From Telmatobacter sp. DSM 110680 (GTDB lineage Bacteria; Acidobacteriota; Terriglobia; Terriglobales; Acidobacteriaceae): a stretch of 64,000 nucleotides of DNA. The notes beneath the pieces were generated by a model. That model saw nothing but the letters and a program-made list of their open reading frames with translations. It was not told the DNA's origin and ran no database searches. How positions within the stretch are numbered: position 1 is the first letter of the stretch; every line of letters starts with the position of its first letter. Shown piece by piece: positions 19,149 through 28,617 of this stretch. A program made the position numbers and the translations under genes. The stretch spans positions 1,860,001-1,924,000 of the forward strand of contig NZ_CP121196.1 in assembly GCF_039994875.1 (NCBI RefSeq), written 5' to 3'.

Positions 19149-20882
19149 ATGCGTTTTTCGGAGGTTCGTTTTGTATCAGTGGTGCTGTTGGTCACGGGAA
19201 TAGTCCCATGTGCCGGAGCCCAATCCTCAATAGGCAAAGTGACACTGAGCAAGACAACGATGGCGCGCGTGTCCACGATCGGCAGCGGATCGCACACCAC
19301 ATACAACACGGTCTCACTTCTCGCGGAAATGCCGGATGCCGACCTTGTTACTGCACGAAGGAACTCGGCGGTCCACGCAGATGCAGTGGCAACGGAAGCG
19401 GCGGCAGTTCTTTCCGTTCCTGTTCCGCAGCCGAACTCAGTTATGACCGGCGCGACGAGTGTAGCTTTCAAAGGCCTGACCACTGTTGATACGGCGAACA
19501 CTAACGGGTTTGTCGTCAGTCCACCCGACCAGGGATTGTGTGCCGGCCACGGGTTTGCAATGGAAGTGATTAATTTGTCGATGGCGGTATACAGCACATC
19601 GGGAGCCCGGCTTACGGTTCCCGAATCGGTATATAGCTTCTTTGGGTTCGATCCAAACTCGAATTCTCTCAGCGATCCCCGGTGCTACTACGATGCGTCT
19701 ACACAGCGCTGGTTCGTTTCGATGACGGATCCGTTTGACAGTGCAACGGGACGCAGTTACCTGCTTCTCGCGGTGAGTCAGACCAGCGACCCGCGGGGGG
19801 CGTTCTATATCTACGTTATTGACAGCACCGACGACGGGCTCAACGGCACCCCCGCTAATCCGGGATGCAACAGCTCGGATCCGTGCTTTGGCGATCAGCC
19901 AACGCTTGGCGCCGATGCATATGGCGTTTACCTGACCACCAACGAATTCGGACTCGCTGCCCCAGTTTTCAATGGCGCCGAAATTTATGCGATCTCGAAG
20001 TCCGCGCTGGAGGCGGGAACCGCTTCGTCACTGGTTCATATCGGTGATTTATCGCTTGCCGAGGGGTATTCGTACTCCGTGCAGCCGGCCAGTTCTCCAG
20101 ATCTGAGCGGAGAGAGCGGTTCCGGAGTCGAGTATTTTCTGAGTGCGCTGGACTTCTATGGGACGCTGGATAACCGGATCGCGGTGTGGGCGTTGACGAA
20201 CACAAGCTCTTTGTCTTCGGCAACTCCCAATGTGAGTCTTTCCAACGATGTGATTCGAAGCGAGGTGTATGGACAGCCGGGACCGGCTACGCAGAAGTCG
20301 GGACCCTATCCGTTGGGCCAGGCACTCGGTGATCCCGAAGAATTGATCAGCAGCGGCGATGACCGGATGCAGAACGTGGTGTTTGCCAGTGGACACCTTT
20401 GGGGGGCATTGAACACGGTGATCTCAGACGGAACCAACACGAATGTCGGGATCGCTTATTTCGATGTGAAGCCGAGCGTCAGCGGGGGACTGGTTTCGGG
20501 GAAGGTTCAGGGTCAGAGCTACATTTCGATCAAGGGAAATTCGGTGATCTATCCCGGAACCGGAGTGACAGAAGATGGAACTGCGGCTATTGCGTTTACG
20601 GTAACCGGACCTTCCTTCTATCCGAGTGCCGCATACGCAAAGGTGAACCCGTCTCACGCATCGTCAGTGAGCATTGTTGCCGAAGGTGTCGCGCCACAGG
20701 ATGATTTTTCCGGTTATCCGCAGTTTGGAGGCGGGGGAGTTGCGCGCTGGGGTGACTACTCATGGGGAGTCGCAGACGGAAATTCGCTTTGGCTGGCAAC
20801 GGAATACATCCCGGGAGGGATCAGCGCACTCAACTACTACACGGATTTCGGAACCTACGTGTATGAAGTTAAGTTCCAGTGA
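19149..20882 (+). CDS. Large secreted protein, propeller-like, unknown function
   Basis: The 577-residue protein has a signal peptide (VRFVSVVLLVTGIVPCAGAQ) and a mature region rich in beta-strands, Ser, Gly and Asp. Landmarks are NGFVVSPPDQGLCAGHGF, a Cys-bearing segment NPGCNSSDPCFGDQPTLG, CYYDASTQRWFVSMTD and, near the end, GDYSWGVADGNSLWLATEY. Spaced W/Y-containing strand repeats suggest a beta-propeller or similar surface domain. I do not recognise the family. ATG 19149 has AAGGAGA at the right distance; the frame from 19110 is an unsupported extension. It is monocistronic, with a hairpin after it. Confidence 0.8.
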   Translation: MRFSEVRFVSVVLLVTGIVPCAGAQSSIGKVTLSKTTMARVSTIGSGSHTTYNTVSLLAEMPDADLVTARRNSAVHADAVATEAAAVLSVPVPQPNSVMTGATSVAFKGLTTVDTANTNGFVVSPPDQGLCAGHGFAMEVINLSMAVYSTSGARLTVPESVYSFFGFDPNSNSLSDPRCYYDASTQRWFVSMTDPFDSATGRSYLLLAVSQTSDPRGAFYIYVIDSTDDGLNGTPANPGCNSSDPCFGDQPTLGADAYGVYLTTNEFGLAAPVFNGAEIYAISKSALEAGTASSLVHIGDLSLAEGYSYSVQPASSPDLSGESGSGVEYFLSALDFYGTLDNRIAVWALTNTSSLSSATPNVSLSNDVIRSEVYGQPGPATQKSGPYPLGQALGDPEELISSGDDRMQNVVFASGHLWGALNTVISDGTNTNVGIAYFDVKPSVSGGLVSGKVQGQSYISIKGNSVIYPGTGVTEDGTAAIAFTVTGPSFYPSAAYAKVNPSHASSVSIVAEGVAPQDDFSGYPQFGGGGVARWGDYSWGVADGNSLWLATEYIPGGISALNYYTDFGTYVYEVKFQ

Positions 20883-20929
20883 TCGCTGGTGCCACCAGCC
20901 CTAGCAGTTTGAATAGCGGAATGAGTCGA

Positions 20930-20956
20930 GAGAGCCAGCGCATTGCGTTGGCTCTC
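20930..20956 (+). terminator. Hairpin after the secreted protein gene
   Basis: A 12-bp stem (20930-20941 with 20945-20956, one G-U pair) closed by the loop ATT. It lacks a T-run. It could serve both this gene and the convergent M1-like gene. Confidence 0.55.
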
Positions 20957-21024
20957 GTAATGTTTGGTGCGTCGGAGAAGGGTGCCATCTCGAACTGGCA
21001 CGACACGGCTCAGGCGGGAGTGGC

Positions 21025-23073
21025 TTACTGGTCCGTGTCTGGTTGCTTGTAGGGCTTGGAGAGCCATTGGCGGCCCTCGTTGACGCAGCCCTGCGTATTG
21101 TCGTTGGTTTGGACTGCCAGGCGATATTCGTTGACGGCGCGATCGCGCTGGCCGGTGATGTCAAAGATCTTGCCTAGCGCGATGTGGCTCCAACACTCAG
21201 TCCAGCGAGGCTCACCATCTCCGCGCAGAGAGTCGCGGTAGTAGTTGACCGAGGCTTGGAAGTTGCGCTGGGTGAAGAGGACCTCACCAATGCGATAGTC
21301 GGCCAGAGAGCTTTGCGAATTGGCTTCGAGGGCCTTCTGATATTCAGCGAGGGCGCCGGTCAGATCGTTCTGGGCGACGAGTTGCTGGCCTTTGAGGATG
21401 GCGATGCGCACCTGGAGGTCTGGCGAGGACTTTAGCACCCAATCGCCAGGATCGATGGTGATGTGGCGAGGGCGCCCAAAGGTATCGACGACGTACTGCG
21501 TGTCAGTTCCAACTACGTCCTTCTTTTCGTCCACGGTTTTTCCGTCGGTTTCAACACGCAGATCTACCGGCATCCGGAAGAGGTCGAGATCCTGATTGAT
21601 CTGCCCGATGGTACGGAATCCCTTGCCATTGCCGAGACGGTACACGGAGTACTTGTTAGTGAAAGTCGGTGCGCCAGTTCCGTCGACCCATTGGCTGAAG
21701 AAGGGCGTGAGCTGTTCCTGGCTTTGAGCTTCCGCGACCTTCTCGAGATCTGCGGCGCGGAGCGGCTTGTCAGCGAATTGACTGAGCGTTCCCTTGAGGG
21801 TTTCGAGGAAGGCCTTGTCTCCGATCTCCCAGCGCAGCATGTGGAAGATCATGGCGCCCTTCTCAAGCGTCATCGACTGGAATTCAGGCGAGAACGGATT
21901 GAGCCGGCCGGAACTGGAAAGCGGAATGGTGTCATAGGCGAGCGCGCCGGCTGAGACGTCCTGGAGCGCAGCTTTCAGTGCGCTTTTGCCGTTCTCCTCC
22001 TCCACGTACATCAGTTCGCCGTATCGCGACATACCGTTGGTGATCCAGGCGTCACTCATGGTCTTGGGGCTGACTTCCGAGCCCCACCACTGGTGGGCGA
22101 TGGTATTGGCGAGGAGTCGGATTCCCGACTTGTCGCCGGTCCGCGATCCCATGATGGCTGCGAGTTCCGGTCCCCAGGCTGCGGGGAGAGTGTCGTCGGG
22201 CAGTTCGACGACGTTGAGGTGGCTGGACTCGAGTCCGCCAAAGGTGTCGGTGAAGAAATCAAATTCCTTGGCGGCGGTCTGGGCCAATTGCGGTCCGGCC
22301 GCCTGGTGGGCCACGGTGAGATAAACCTTTACATTGCCGGCACCACCGGAGATCGGGCCAACAAAACGACCAGCAATTATGGTTCCGGGAAAGCCGGGCT
22401 TGTTCCAATTGAAATCGAACTGGTCGCCGGGCTTGCCGTCCGCCAACGTAACCGCGTGTGGACCGCCCTGAGCACCACTGGAGATGACCCTCATCCCCTG
22501 TGGAACGCGGAAGTGAATTTCAGCAGTGAACCGATCGGTCATCAGGCCGGTGGTTGGGAACCAGCGCGCTGGGTAGAGCAGATAGGTGATCGGCTCCTGG
22601 ATGGCTGCGAGCTTCAGTCCTTCGACGGGACCGTCTTCTGATCCGGTGATGACGCCGTCATATTCGAATGTCCAGTGAGAAGGATGGCCAGAGACGATGG
22701 GAGCCGATGGTGTGACGCGGATAGTACCGTCGGCGGAGCGCTCGCCGGTGAGAACCTTGCCGGCGTCATCGGTGATTTTGATGACTTTCAAGGCTGGATG
22801 GAAGCCGAAGCTGACCATCTCGGAGTTCTCGGGCGCAGTTAAGGTGACGGTCGCCTTGGCCTTAAGGTGATGCGTGGTGGTGTCGATTTCGGCGTCGATG
22901 ACGTAGGCGGAGATATCCAGCGTGGGGCGTTCGGGCCGTTGGGCGGCAACGGGAAGCGCCGGAAAAAGACCGACAACCAAAGCGGTGATTGCAGCCAGCG
23001 GCCGAAAATCGCAGGCTGCACAGACCCTGCGGACAAACGAGTTCAGTTTCGTCATTTTCACTATTAGACGCAT
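21025..23073 (-). CDS. M1-family peptidase fold, predicted inactive, with TPR tail
   Basis: A 682-residue exported protein: signal peptide (ITALVVGLFPALPVAAQ), an N-terminal beta domain, an M1 catalytic-like domain (about 260-460) and a TPR-like tail (about 560-660, ALAEYQKALEANSQSSLADY). The M1 core is recognisable (IAHQWWG, DAWITNGMSRYGE, LEKGAMIFHMLR), but the zinc motif HExxH reads N323-T324-I-A-H327. The third ligand Glu is N346 and the catalytic Tyr is L403. Only one His remains, so it should not be a metallopeptidase. ATG 23073 has AGGAAAG; ATG 23109 with GGAAGG is an alternative. It directly follows lpxB. Confidence 0.85.
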   Translation of the reverse strand: MRLIVKMTKLNSFVRRVCAACDFRPLAAITALVVGLFPALPVAAQRPERPTLDISAYVIDAEIDTTTHHLKAKATVTLTAPENSEMVSFGFHPALKVIKITDDAGKVLTGERSADGTIRVTPSAPIVSGHPSHWTFEYDGVITGSEDGPVEGLKLAAIQEPITYLLYPARWFPTTGLMTDRFTAEIHFRVPQGMRVISSGAQGGPHAVTLADGKPGDQFDFNWNKPGFPGTIIAGRFVGPISGGAGNVKVYLTVAHQAAGPQLAQTAAKEFDFFTDTFGGLESSHLNVVELPDDTLPAAWGPELAAIMGSRTGDKSGIRLLANTIAHQWWGSEVSPKTMSDAWITNGMSRYGELMYVEEENGKSALKAALQDVSAGALAYDTIPLSSSGRLNPFSPEFQSMTLEKGAMIFHMLRWEIGDKAFLETLKGTLSQFADKPLRAADLEKVAEAQSQEQLTPFFSQWVDGTGAPTFTNKYSVYRLGNGKGFRTIGQINQDLDLFRMPVDLRVETDGKTVDEKKDVVGTDTQYVVDTFGRPRHITIDPGDWVLKSSPDLQVRIAILKGQQLVAQNDLTGALAEYQKALEANSQSSLADYRIGEVLFTQRNFQASVNYYRDSLRGDGEPRWTECWSHIALGKIFDITGQRDRAVNEYRLAVQTNDNTQGCVNEGRQWLSKPYKQPDTDQ

Positions 23074-23127
23074 GTTCTTTCCTAATCCCAACAAAACTTT
23101 AGATGTCATCTGCGCCACCTTCCGCAC

Positions 23128-24369
23128 TCAAGATTGCACAAAATCCGAGACTTGCGCGGTTGTGCCGATCTGCCTGATGGTGATGGCGGCCACCCGGCTG
23201 ATGGCAGTTTCGAGTTCATCCCCGAAGCCGGATGAGCGGGGCGTGAGCAGTCCTTTTATGTGGGCCAGCTCCTTCATCATGGACTGACGAAGAGGCCCAT
23301 CGGGTAGCAAAGGCTCGATTTGGCGAACTATGTTGGCGGCCGTAAAGGCGCTCTGGATCAGCTCAGGGACTACCATTTTGCCGGCAATCAGGTTAGCCAT
23401 GGCCACGAAGGGGACTTTGACAATGTGCCGGGCAACTTCATAGGTGAGAGGAGAAACGCGGTATACCACTACAAAAGGGTTGCCGATCAGGGCCGCTTCT
23501 ACGGTTGCCGTTCCGCTGGCCACGATGGAGGCGCGCGCATGCAAAAGGGCGGCTCGGGCGTCTTCGACGAGGCGGACGGGCAGGCCGTCTCCGTGATGTT
23601 TTACGAGTCCTGCGAGCATTTTGCGCTGGGAGGTGTTCAGCGTGGGTGCGAGTGGGATGATGAATTCAAATTCTTTGCGCGACCCGGCGGCGCGCGGTCC
23701 GCGCAGCGTGAGGATACGAGCGGCGGCGAGCATCTGGGGCAGGTTGTCGCTGATTTCCTTGGCACGGCTGCCGGGCAGCAGGCCGATCCAGGAACGCAAG
23801 GGATTCAATCCGCTCTCGCGGGCAAACTGCTCACGGGAGATTTCTGGAGGCGGAAGGTCAGCGAGCGGATGACCCACAAATTCGGCGGTAACGCCATTTT
23901 CGCGATAGAAAGGCTCCTCAAACGGGAAGATCACAAGCATCTTGTTAACGTACTTTTGCACCAGCTTGATGCGCTGCTTCTTCCAGGCCCAGAGCTGCGG
24001 GCTGACGAAGAAAATGACCGGGATGCCGAGGCGATGAAATTCCTGGGCGAGCTTGAAATGAATATCGGGAAAATCGATGAGGATGGCGACATCAGGGTGA
24101 TGGGTACGAATGGCAGCCTTGAGTTTCCGGTACTCGCGATAAATACGAGGAAGATGGCGAACGACTTCCGTGATGCCCATGACTGCCATATCCTCAGAGC
24201 GGACGACCTGGTCGAGCCCTGCCTCCACCATGCGTTGGCCGCCCATTCCGACAAAATTAGCGCTAAGGCGATGTGAAGCCAGCTGGTTGCGTAGCTCATC
24301 AATGAGCATGGCGCCGTAGTGCTCGCCGCTGGCTTCGCCCGCTGAGATGAAAATGGTGGGATCGGACAT
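23128..24369 (-). CDS. lpxB: Lipid-A-disaccharide synthase
   Basis: The 413-residue enzyme condenses UDP-2,3-diacylglucosamine with lipid X in lipid A synthesis at the inner membrane. Family motifs are clear: FISAGEASGEHYGAML at the N-terminus, FVSPQLWAWKKQRIKLV, LLPGSRAKEI, SGTATVEAALIGNPFVVVYR and LIAGKMVVPELIQ. Length is close to the usual 380-400. It implies a Gram-negative envelope with LPS. It lies upstream of, and almost touches, the M1-like gene, so the two may be cotranscribed. A GAGGCG site precedes ATG 24369. Confidence 0.97.
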   Translation of the reverse strand: MSDPTIFISAGEASGEHYGAMLIDELRNQLASHRLSANFVGMGGQRMVEAGLDQVVRSEDMAVMGITEVVRHLPRIYREYRKLKAAIRTHHPDVAILIDFPDIHFKLAQEFHRLGIPVIFFVSPQLWAWKKQRIKLVQKYVNKMLVIFPFEEPFYRENGVTAEFVGHPLADLPPPEISREQFARESGLNPLRSWIGLLPGSRAKEISDNLPQMLAAARILTLRGPRAAGSRKEFEFIIPLAPTLNTSQRKMLAGLVKHHGDGLPVRLVEDARAALLHARASIVASGTATVEAALIGNPFVVVYRVSPLTYEVARHIVKVPFVAMANLIAGKMVVPELIQSAFTAANIVRQIEPLLPDGPLRQSMMKELAHIKGLLTPRSSGFGDELETAISRVAAITIRQIGTTAQVSDFVQS

Positions 24370-24453
24370 ACGTGCGCCTCGTCCCGCGCTGGGATCATGA
24401 TAAAGGGTTGGGGATGAGGATGATCAAAGGCTCGCTCTGCTGATATAGGCCTT

Positions 24454-26259
24454 TCAGTTTTTGGAACTTGACCCGTCGCTAACGCGGAGCGGAATTTCTA
24501 TTGTGCCAATGCGCTCGGTGGCGACGTCACGAACACCCAGCCGCAGGACCACATTTTCTGCCGGCACGTCGATCTCCTGGCGCATGTGAATTCCAGCCTT
24601 TAAGTCATGCGAGAGCTGCTCCGGCGTGAGATCCACTTCCATCCCGGCATCGCTTTGATTCACGCGAGCGCCATCGCGATTAAGGACGGACTGGGCAAGT
24701 TCAAGTTCGACCCGTCGGCGTCCATCCGTTAGCGTGGTCAGGCTGAGACGATGGGGATCAATTGAGTAGTCGATGACATAGCGGGTTGGCGGCGCTTTGA
24801 GAGGTTTGTCGGGTTTTCCTGCCGGCTCGGTGCTTAGTTGTTGGCCTGCCAACTGGGGATCCCCGGCGGGCAGCACGCGCGCCTCGAAGATTATCTCGGA
24901 GAGCGGCAGCCCTCCATGGAGCATCGCCGCGGACATCGGGCTCAGGAGTTGAGTCTTCTCTTTGCCGGATCCGGATGGATCAACGGCGTCGTACCCGCGA
25001 CGGTAGGAAAGCTCGTACTGCTTGTCATCCAGCGAGACCTTGATCTTGCGAAAGGCTCCATTGAATTTGTGATTGGTGGGATCATAGCCCACGGTGTAGT
25101 AGGTTGATCCATCGGCGATGGCGGAAACGGCGGATTGCCCGATTGCGTTTGTGTTGTAGAAAGCTCTGCCGCCAGTCTCGTCAGCCATCCTCTCCATGGT
25201 CATGTGCTGGCTCGCCCATGATGATGGAATCGGATTGGCGGTTGGGACGGCCCCGGTGGTGGAGCCTCGTAGGGAGAGGGACTCGCCTCCCGTTGGACCG
25301 TTCGCTGGATTCGTATTGGGTAGGGTCATCAAACCGCGTGCGTCAACTGGATAGATCGCCACGCGTGCACGAGCCATCATTTCATTCACTTCGCGGACCC
25401 GCAGAAAAAAATCACCAGCGAAGTTTCCCCCACCCGGGTCGCCGAGAGGAACAGGGAAGCCCGCTGACATCCAAATGAGGTTTTTTCGGCCCGGAACGGT
25501 GGCGAGAAAGCGTGCGAGCTTTTTGAGAGCGGCTACCGTGATGTCCTGACGCAATTGCAGCGAAAGGCTCCTCGTGTCCTGAGAGAAATCTCGCATCGCC
25601 TGGGCCATTTCCTGCGATGATCCGGTGTCCAAATCTGGTTCGGCGGAGGCTGGTTCATCTGCCGAGCCACCCGGCGCCGTCGATCCTCCCGCCGATCTGA
25701 CTTTGCCGAGCGCTGCGAGAAGTGCATTCAAATCGGTGGTGAACCCGGTAACCATTCGCAAATCGGATCCAATCAAAAATACTGCTACATATGTTCCGGG
25801 TGGAATTGTGCGCAGATAGCGAACCAACTGCTCACGTGCATACGACTGATCCGAGATTCCCGTGTTCAGCGCATCGATCAGCAGAACGTTGGCGGCACTC
25901 CGAATCGCGTAGCGGGGAAAATCTCCGTACACGTGAGGAGGGAGATGCGGCACAGGGCTTGCCTGAATTGCGTCGGATGCATGATGTTCCTCGAATACTG
26001 TCAGAGTCTGTGGCCGTCCATCTTCGAGTAACTGGAAGTTCGAACGATCGAGGCCGTCGATGGACTTTCCGGTCTTTTTGTCGCGAACGACGACGTCGAT
26101 CAGAACGAGATTCGTCGTGGTTCGAAGGACCGGCGTGGTCTCTGTTTGAGGCGGCGCAGTCGAGAGGCCCGACAGCGATGGCCCGGGAATGCTGCTTTGA
26201 GCCGTAGCGATTTTGAAGACAGCGAAGAATAGAACCAAACGAGCAGAAGGCCTTCTCAT
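24454..26259 (-). CDS. Secreted VWFA-related domain protein (large)
   Basis: A 601-residue secreted protein of the acidobacterial VWFA-related family. It has a signal peptide, an N-terminal conserved strand block (NLVLIDVVVRDKKTGKSIDGL, FQLLEDGRPQTLTVFEEH), then a von Willebrand A fold. In this fold the metal-site DxSxS is replaced by LLIDALNTG, as usual for this family. A central insertion is rich in Ser/Gly (GKVRSAGGS). The C-terminal third is beta-rich and may bind a partner. Function is unknown for the family. ATG 26259 has GGAAGG eight bases upstream, better than the GTG at 26268. Two shorter relatives lie at 33195 and 34399. Confidence 0.9.
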   Translation of the reverse strand: MRRPSARLVLFFAVFKIATAQSSIPGPSLSGLSTAPPQTETTPVLRTTTNLVLIDVVVRDKKTGKSIDGLDRSNFQLLEDGRPQTLTVFEEHHASDAIQASPVPHLPPHVYGDFPRYAIRSAANVLLIDALNTGISDQSYAREQLVRYLRTIPPGTYVAVFLIGSDLRMVTGFTTDLNALLAALGKVRSAGGSTAPGGSADEPASAEPDLDTGSSQEMAQAMRDFSQDTRSLSLQLRQDITVAALKKLARFLATVPGRKNLIWMSAGFPVPLGDPGGGNFAGDFFLRVREVNEMMARARVAIYPVDARGLMTLPNTNPANGPTGGESLSLRGSTTGAVPTANPIPSSWASQHMTMERMADETGGRAFYNTNAIGQSAVSAIADGSTYYTVGYDPTNHKFNGAFRKIKVSLDDKQYELSYRRGYDAVDPSGSGKEKTQLLSPMSAAMLHGGLPLSEIIFEARVLPAGDPQLAGQQLSTEPAGKPDKPLKAPPTRYVIDYSIDPHRLSLTTLTDGRRRVELELAQSVLNRDGARVNQSDAGMEVDLTPEQLSHDLKAGIHMRQEIDVPAENVVLRLGVRDVATERIGTIEIPLRVSDGSSSKN

Positions 26260-26426
26260 CGTTTGCACCTTCCAGGATCTGCAACAGAATGACTGAGGGC
26301 GGCAGACTCGGCAACCGAAAAGTGCGGTTCCGATGAGATAACGGGTGCCCAGCGAGTCGTCAATTCACTTCAAAATTTATTGGTTCGCAAAAGAGGATGT
26401 CGTACATTGAATCCGTGAGGTGGATG

Positions 26427-27368
26427 ATGGGGATTGCTCTGGTCTCCTCTCGGTCAAATGGTTCTGGCTACTTACTTGCGCTGGCTACTATTTTCCCTCT
26501 GGCAGTCCTGAGTCAGACGCCCGCGCCACAGGCTGTTCAACAACTACCAGCTCTTCAGAATCCGATTCCAGCGGGGGATCTGGCTTTTCTGAGCGGGTAT
26601 GCGGGGCGCACAACGAAAGAATTGACGAAGGATAAGCAGTTTCGCGCGTTGAAGAAAGCGATGATTCCGCGCACCGAATATCACTATGGGCGCGACATGC
26701 CGCTGACAGACGCATTGGATGAAGCGCTGAACGGGTCGCCCCTCCCGGTGAATATGCGGGACAACCGCTACGTGACCGTGATGGGAATGCAGGGACCGTA
26801 TCTACGCGGGCGGGGATTCTTATGGTTCGATGTGCAAACGGGAATTGCGCTGGGAGGGTTTTATTTCACTCCCACGAATGGCGAGCCGACGCCGACACTG
26901 ACGGTGTTTTCGCGGCAACTGAACCAGACTGCTTTGACGCTAAGCGAACTGCCGGAGGCCTTTATTGAGGACTTGAATCAATGGTCAGCAGTTGCCGGAG
27001 TTCCCGCGATCACGCCGCGCTACTTCATTCCTGACAACGGGAAGAAGTACGTGCTGGAACACGACGAGGACTATTGCTCGCATCCGGCGGGAACGCCGGC
27101 ACCCCCTGAACGCGACTGTATGCAGGCAAATCTCGATGCAGTGAATGCAGATATGGACGCTGCATACTTTATGAAGGAAACGTACAACGCCGCAAATGCA
27201 ACCGCGTGGATGCTCGATCCGCAACAGGCGGCATGGCTAGCGATGCGCGACAGCACCTGTGCCGGGCCTAACGGACTTGGCTGCCGTATACGGATGACTC
27301 GGGAACGGACGCGCATCATTCTTGGACCGAGATTGCCGAGGCCTCATCCGGCGCAGGCAAGCCGCTAA
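26427..27368 (+). CDS. Secreted protein with LprI-like C-terminal domain
   Basis: A 313-residue exported protein. The N-terminal two thirds (after a signal segment LLALATIFPLAVLSQ) are unrecognised. The C-terminal 90 residues contain the Cys pattern and motif of the DUF1311/LprI lysozyme-inhibitor-like family: DCMQANLDAVNADMDAAY, then WLAMRDSTCAGPNGLGCR and TRERTRIIL. LprI in mycobacteria inhibits host lysozyme; a role here is only suggested. The start is uncertain: ATG 26397 has no ribosome site, whereas GAGG lies six bases before ATG 26427. Confidence 0.7.
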   Translation: MGIALVSSRSNGSGYLLALATIFPLAVLSQTPAPQAVQQLPALQNPIPAGDLAFLSGYAGRTTKELTKDKQFRALKKAMIPRTEYHYGRDMPLTDALDEALNGSPLPVNMRDNRYVTVMGMQGPYLRGRGFLWFDVQTGIALGGFYFTPTNGEPTPTLTVFSRQLNQTALTLSELPEAFIEDLNQWSAVAGVPAITPRYFIPDNGKKYVLEHDEDYCSHPAGTPAPPERDCMQANLDAVNADMDAAYFMKETYNAANATAWMLDPQQAAWLAMRDSTCAGPNGLGCRIRMTRERTRIILGPRLPRPHPAQASR

Positions 27369-27411
27369 TGAGCGAGCAACTTGGGGTCGATTATCTCGAG
27401 CGTGCATGTGT

Positions 27412-27825
27412 CTAGTTTTGCTTGAGGCTCTCGAGCAGGCCATTCATCTCCATGAAATTCCATCCCTCAATGATCACGCCGTTTTCGAAGATCAGGAAAG
27501 ACGAGCCGGACAAGGAGGCTTTCTTTCGGCTTGCTGGAAACCCTAGATTGTCGCCGAGATGCGTCATGGTGGTGGTCCATCGCACGGCGACTCGGTTGCC
27601 TTCGCAAATAATGTCATCGAGCACGAAGTGGAGATCGGGAAAAGCACCGCAGAACGTTGCATGAAGCGTTTTGAAGTGACCGGGGCCGATGAGCACAGAG
27701 TCGGGTTCGGGGAAACCATGCGATTTGCCACTTGAGGCAAACATTTCGTCTATGGTCGCGCTGTTTCTCTGGTTCCAGACCTCGTCGTACCAGCGTTTGG
27801 TGAGTTGCCTGTTGGCTTCGGACAC
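27412..27825 (-). CDS. SnoaL-like ester cyclase family protein
   Basis: A 137-residue NTF2-fold protein of the SnoaL/ester cyclase type: RWYDEVWNQRNSATIDEMFA, FHATFCGAFPDLHFVLDDIICEGNRVAVRWTTT-type strands, and SSFLIFENGVIIEGW. Such proteins catalyse aldol-type cyclisations in polyketide pathways, but most environmental members have no known substrate. The start is GTG 27825 behind a near-perfect TGGAGGTGATT site. It is convergent with the LprI-like gene and alone. Confidence 0.85.
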   Translation of the reverse strand: MSEANRQLTKRWYDEVWNQRNSATIDEMFASSGKSHGFPEPDSVLIGPGHFKTLHATFCGAFPDLHFVLDDIICEGNRVAVRWTTTMTHLGDNLGFPASRKKASLSGSSFLIFENGVIIEGWNFMEMNGLLESLKQN

Positions 27826-27943
27826 GGGGAATCACCTCCAGTGAGACGCAAGCATAGCAATTGGGGCGGTGGACTGCACAGGCAAAATGCTGATGACTTT
27901 TCTCTCGTCGAACGAGGGCAATCCTGTCGAGAATTCATTCCGG

Positions 27944-28480
27944 TCAACCAGTCGTTGCTTTGATGATGCTGACCCTCTCCGCCAGATTTGCCGGTCCGAT
28001 CTCAACCAGATCGAAGCCGAATTTTCTATAGGTCTCCTCGTGAATCTTCTCGAAGCGCAGAGTCTCTTCGAAGCTGATGCGCCGTGCTTCAGTAGGTGTG
28101 ATGAAACCAAGATTGCGAATGAAGAACACCTGTGGTTGATAGATCGATTCCCGCTTGATGCGCTCCAATTCGCCGGCAAGAAAAGACGAAATAGGAAAAC
28201 CGAGGTAAAGTGCCAGCGCCGCGGTACAGACCGCGCAACGATCATGGAATTGAATCTCGTCTTGTTGATACGAGGCTCGGATCTGACGATCTCTCTGCAG
28301 TCCGGCAATCTGATCGATGAAGGAGAGATGCGTCCATGGTTGCGCGGTTCCGCGGGCTTGCGCCGCCGCGATGATGTCGGTAGCCGCTTCTTCGACGACG
28401 CTGAAACCATCCAGCTCCAATTGACGGATGATTGCCGTCTTTCCAGAGCCGGGCGCGCCGGTGAGGATGAATCTTTTCAT
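27944..28480 (-). CDS. AAA-family ATPase (P-loop)
   Basis: A 178-residue single-domain P-loop protein: Walker A GAPGSGKTAII at the N-terminus, EEAATDIIAAAQARG, FIDQIAGLQRDRQ, and a Walker-B-like strand near VFFIRNLG. It resembles the AAA_28/NadR-C-like group of small nucleotide kinase-like ATPases of unknown substrate. The start is ATG 28480 with GGAG upstream; a TTG at 28486 is less likely. It is divergent from the methyltransferase gene. Confidence 0.85.
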   Translation of the reverse strand: MKRFILTGAPGSGKTAIIRQLELDGFSVVEEAATDIIAAAQARGTAQPWTHLSFIDQIAGLQRDRQIRASYQQDEIQFHDRCAVCTAALALYLGFPISSFLAGELERIKRESIYQPQVFFIRNLGFITPTEARRISFEETLRFEKIHEETYRKFGFDLVEIGPANLAERVSIIKATTG

Positions 28481-28617
28481 GGTCAACTACTCCATCTTCA
28501 AAAACCTATCTTGCCAGACATTTCAAGTGTTAAACTCGGCGAGCCTGCCCGGGATAGCAAGCCGTTCCCCGTCTCGATTGACTTCCCATAAGTCAGGTAA
28601 ATTATCGGAGGTCGGAG

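Noticed and set aside
23320..24276. 318-residue plus-strand reading frame
   Set aside because: It is entirely antisense to lpxB and shows no domain.
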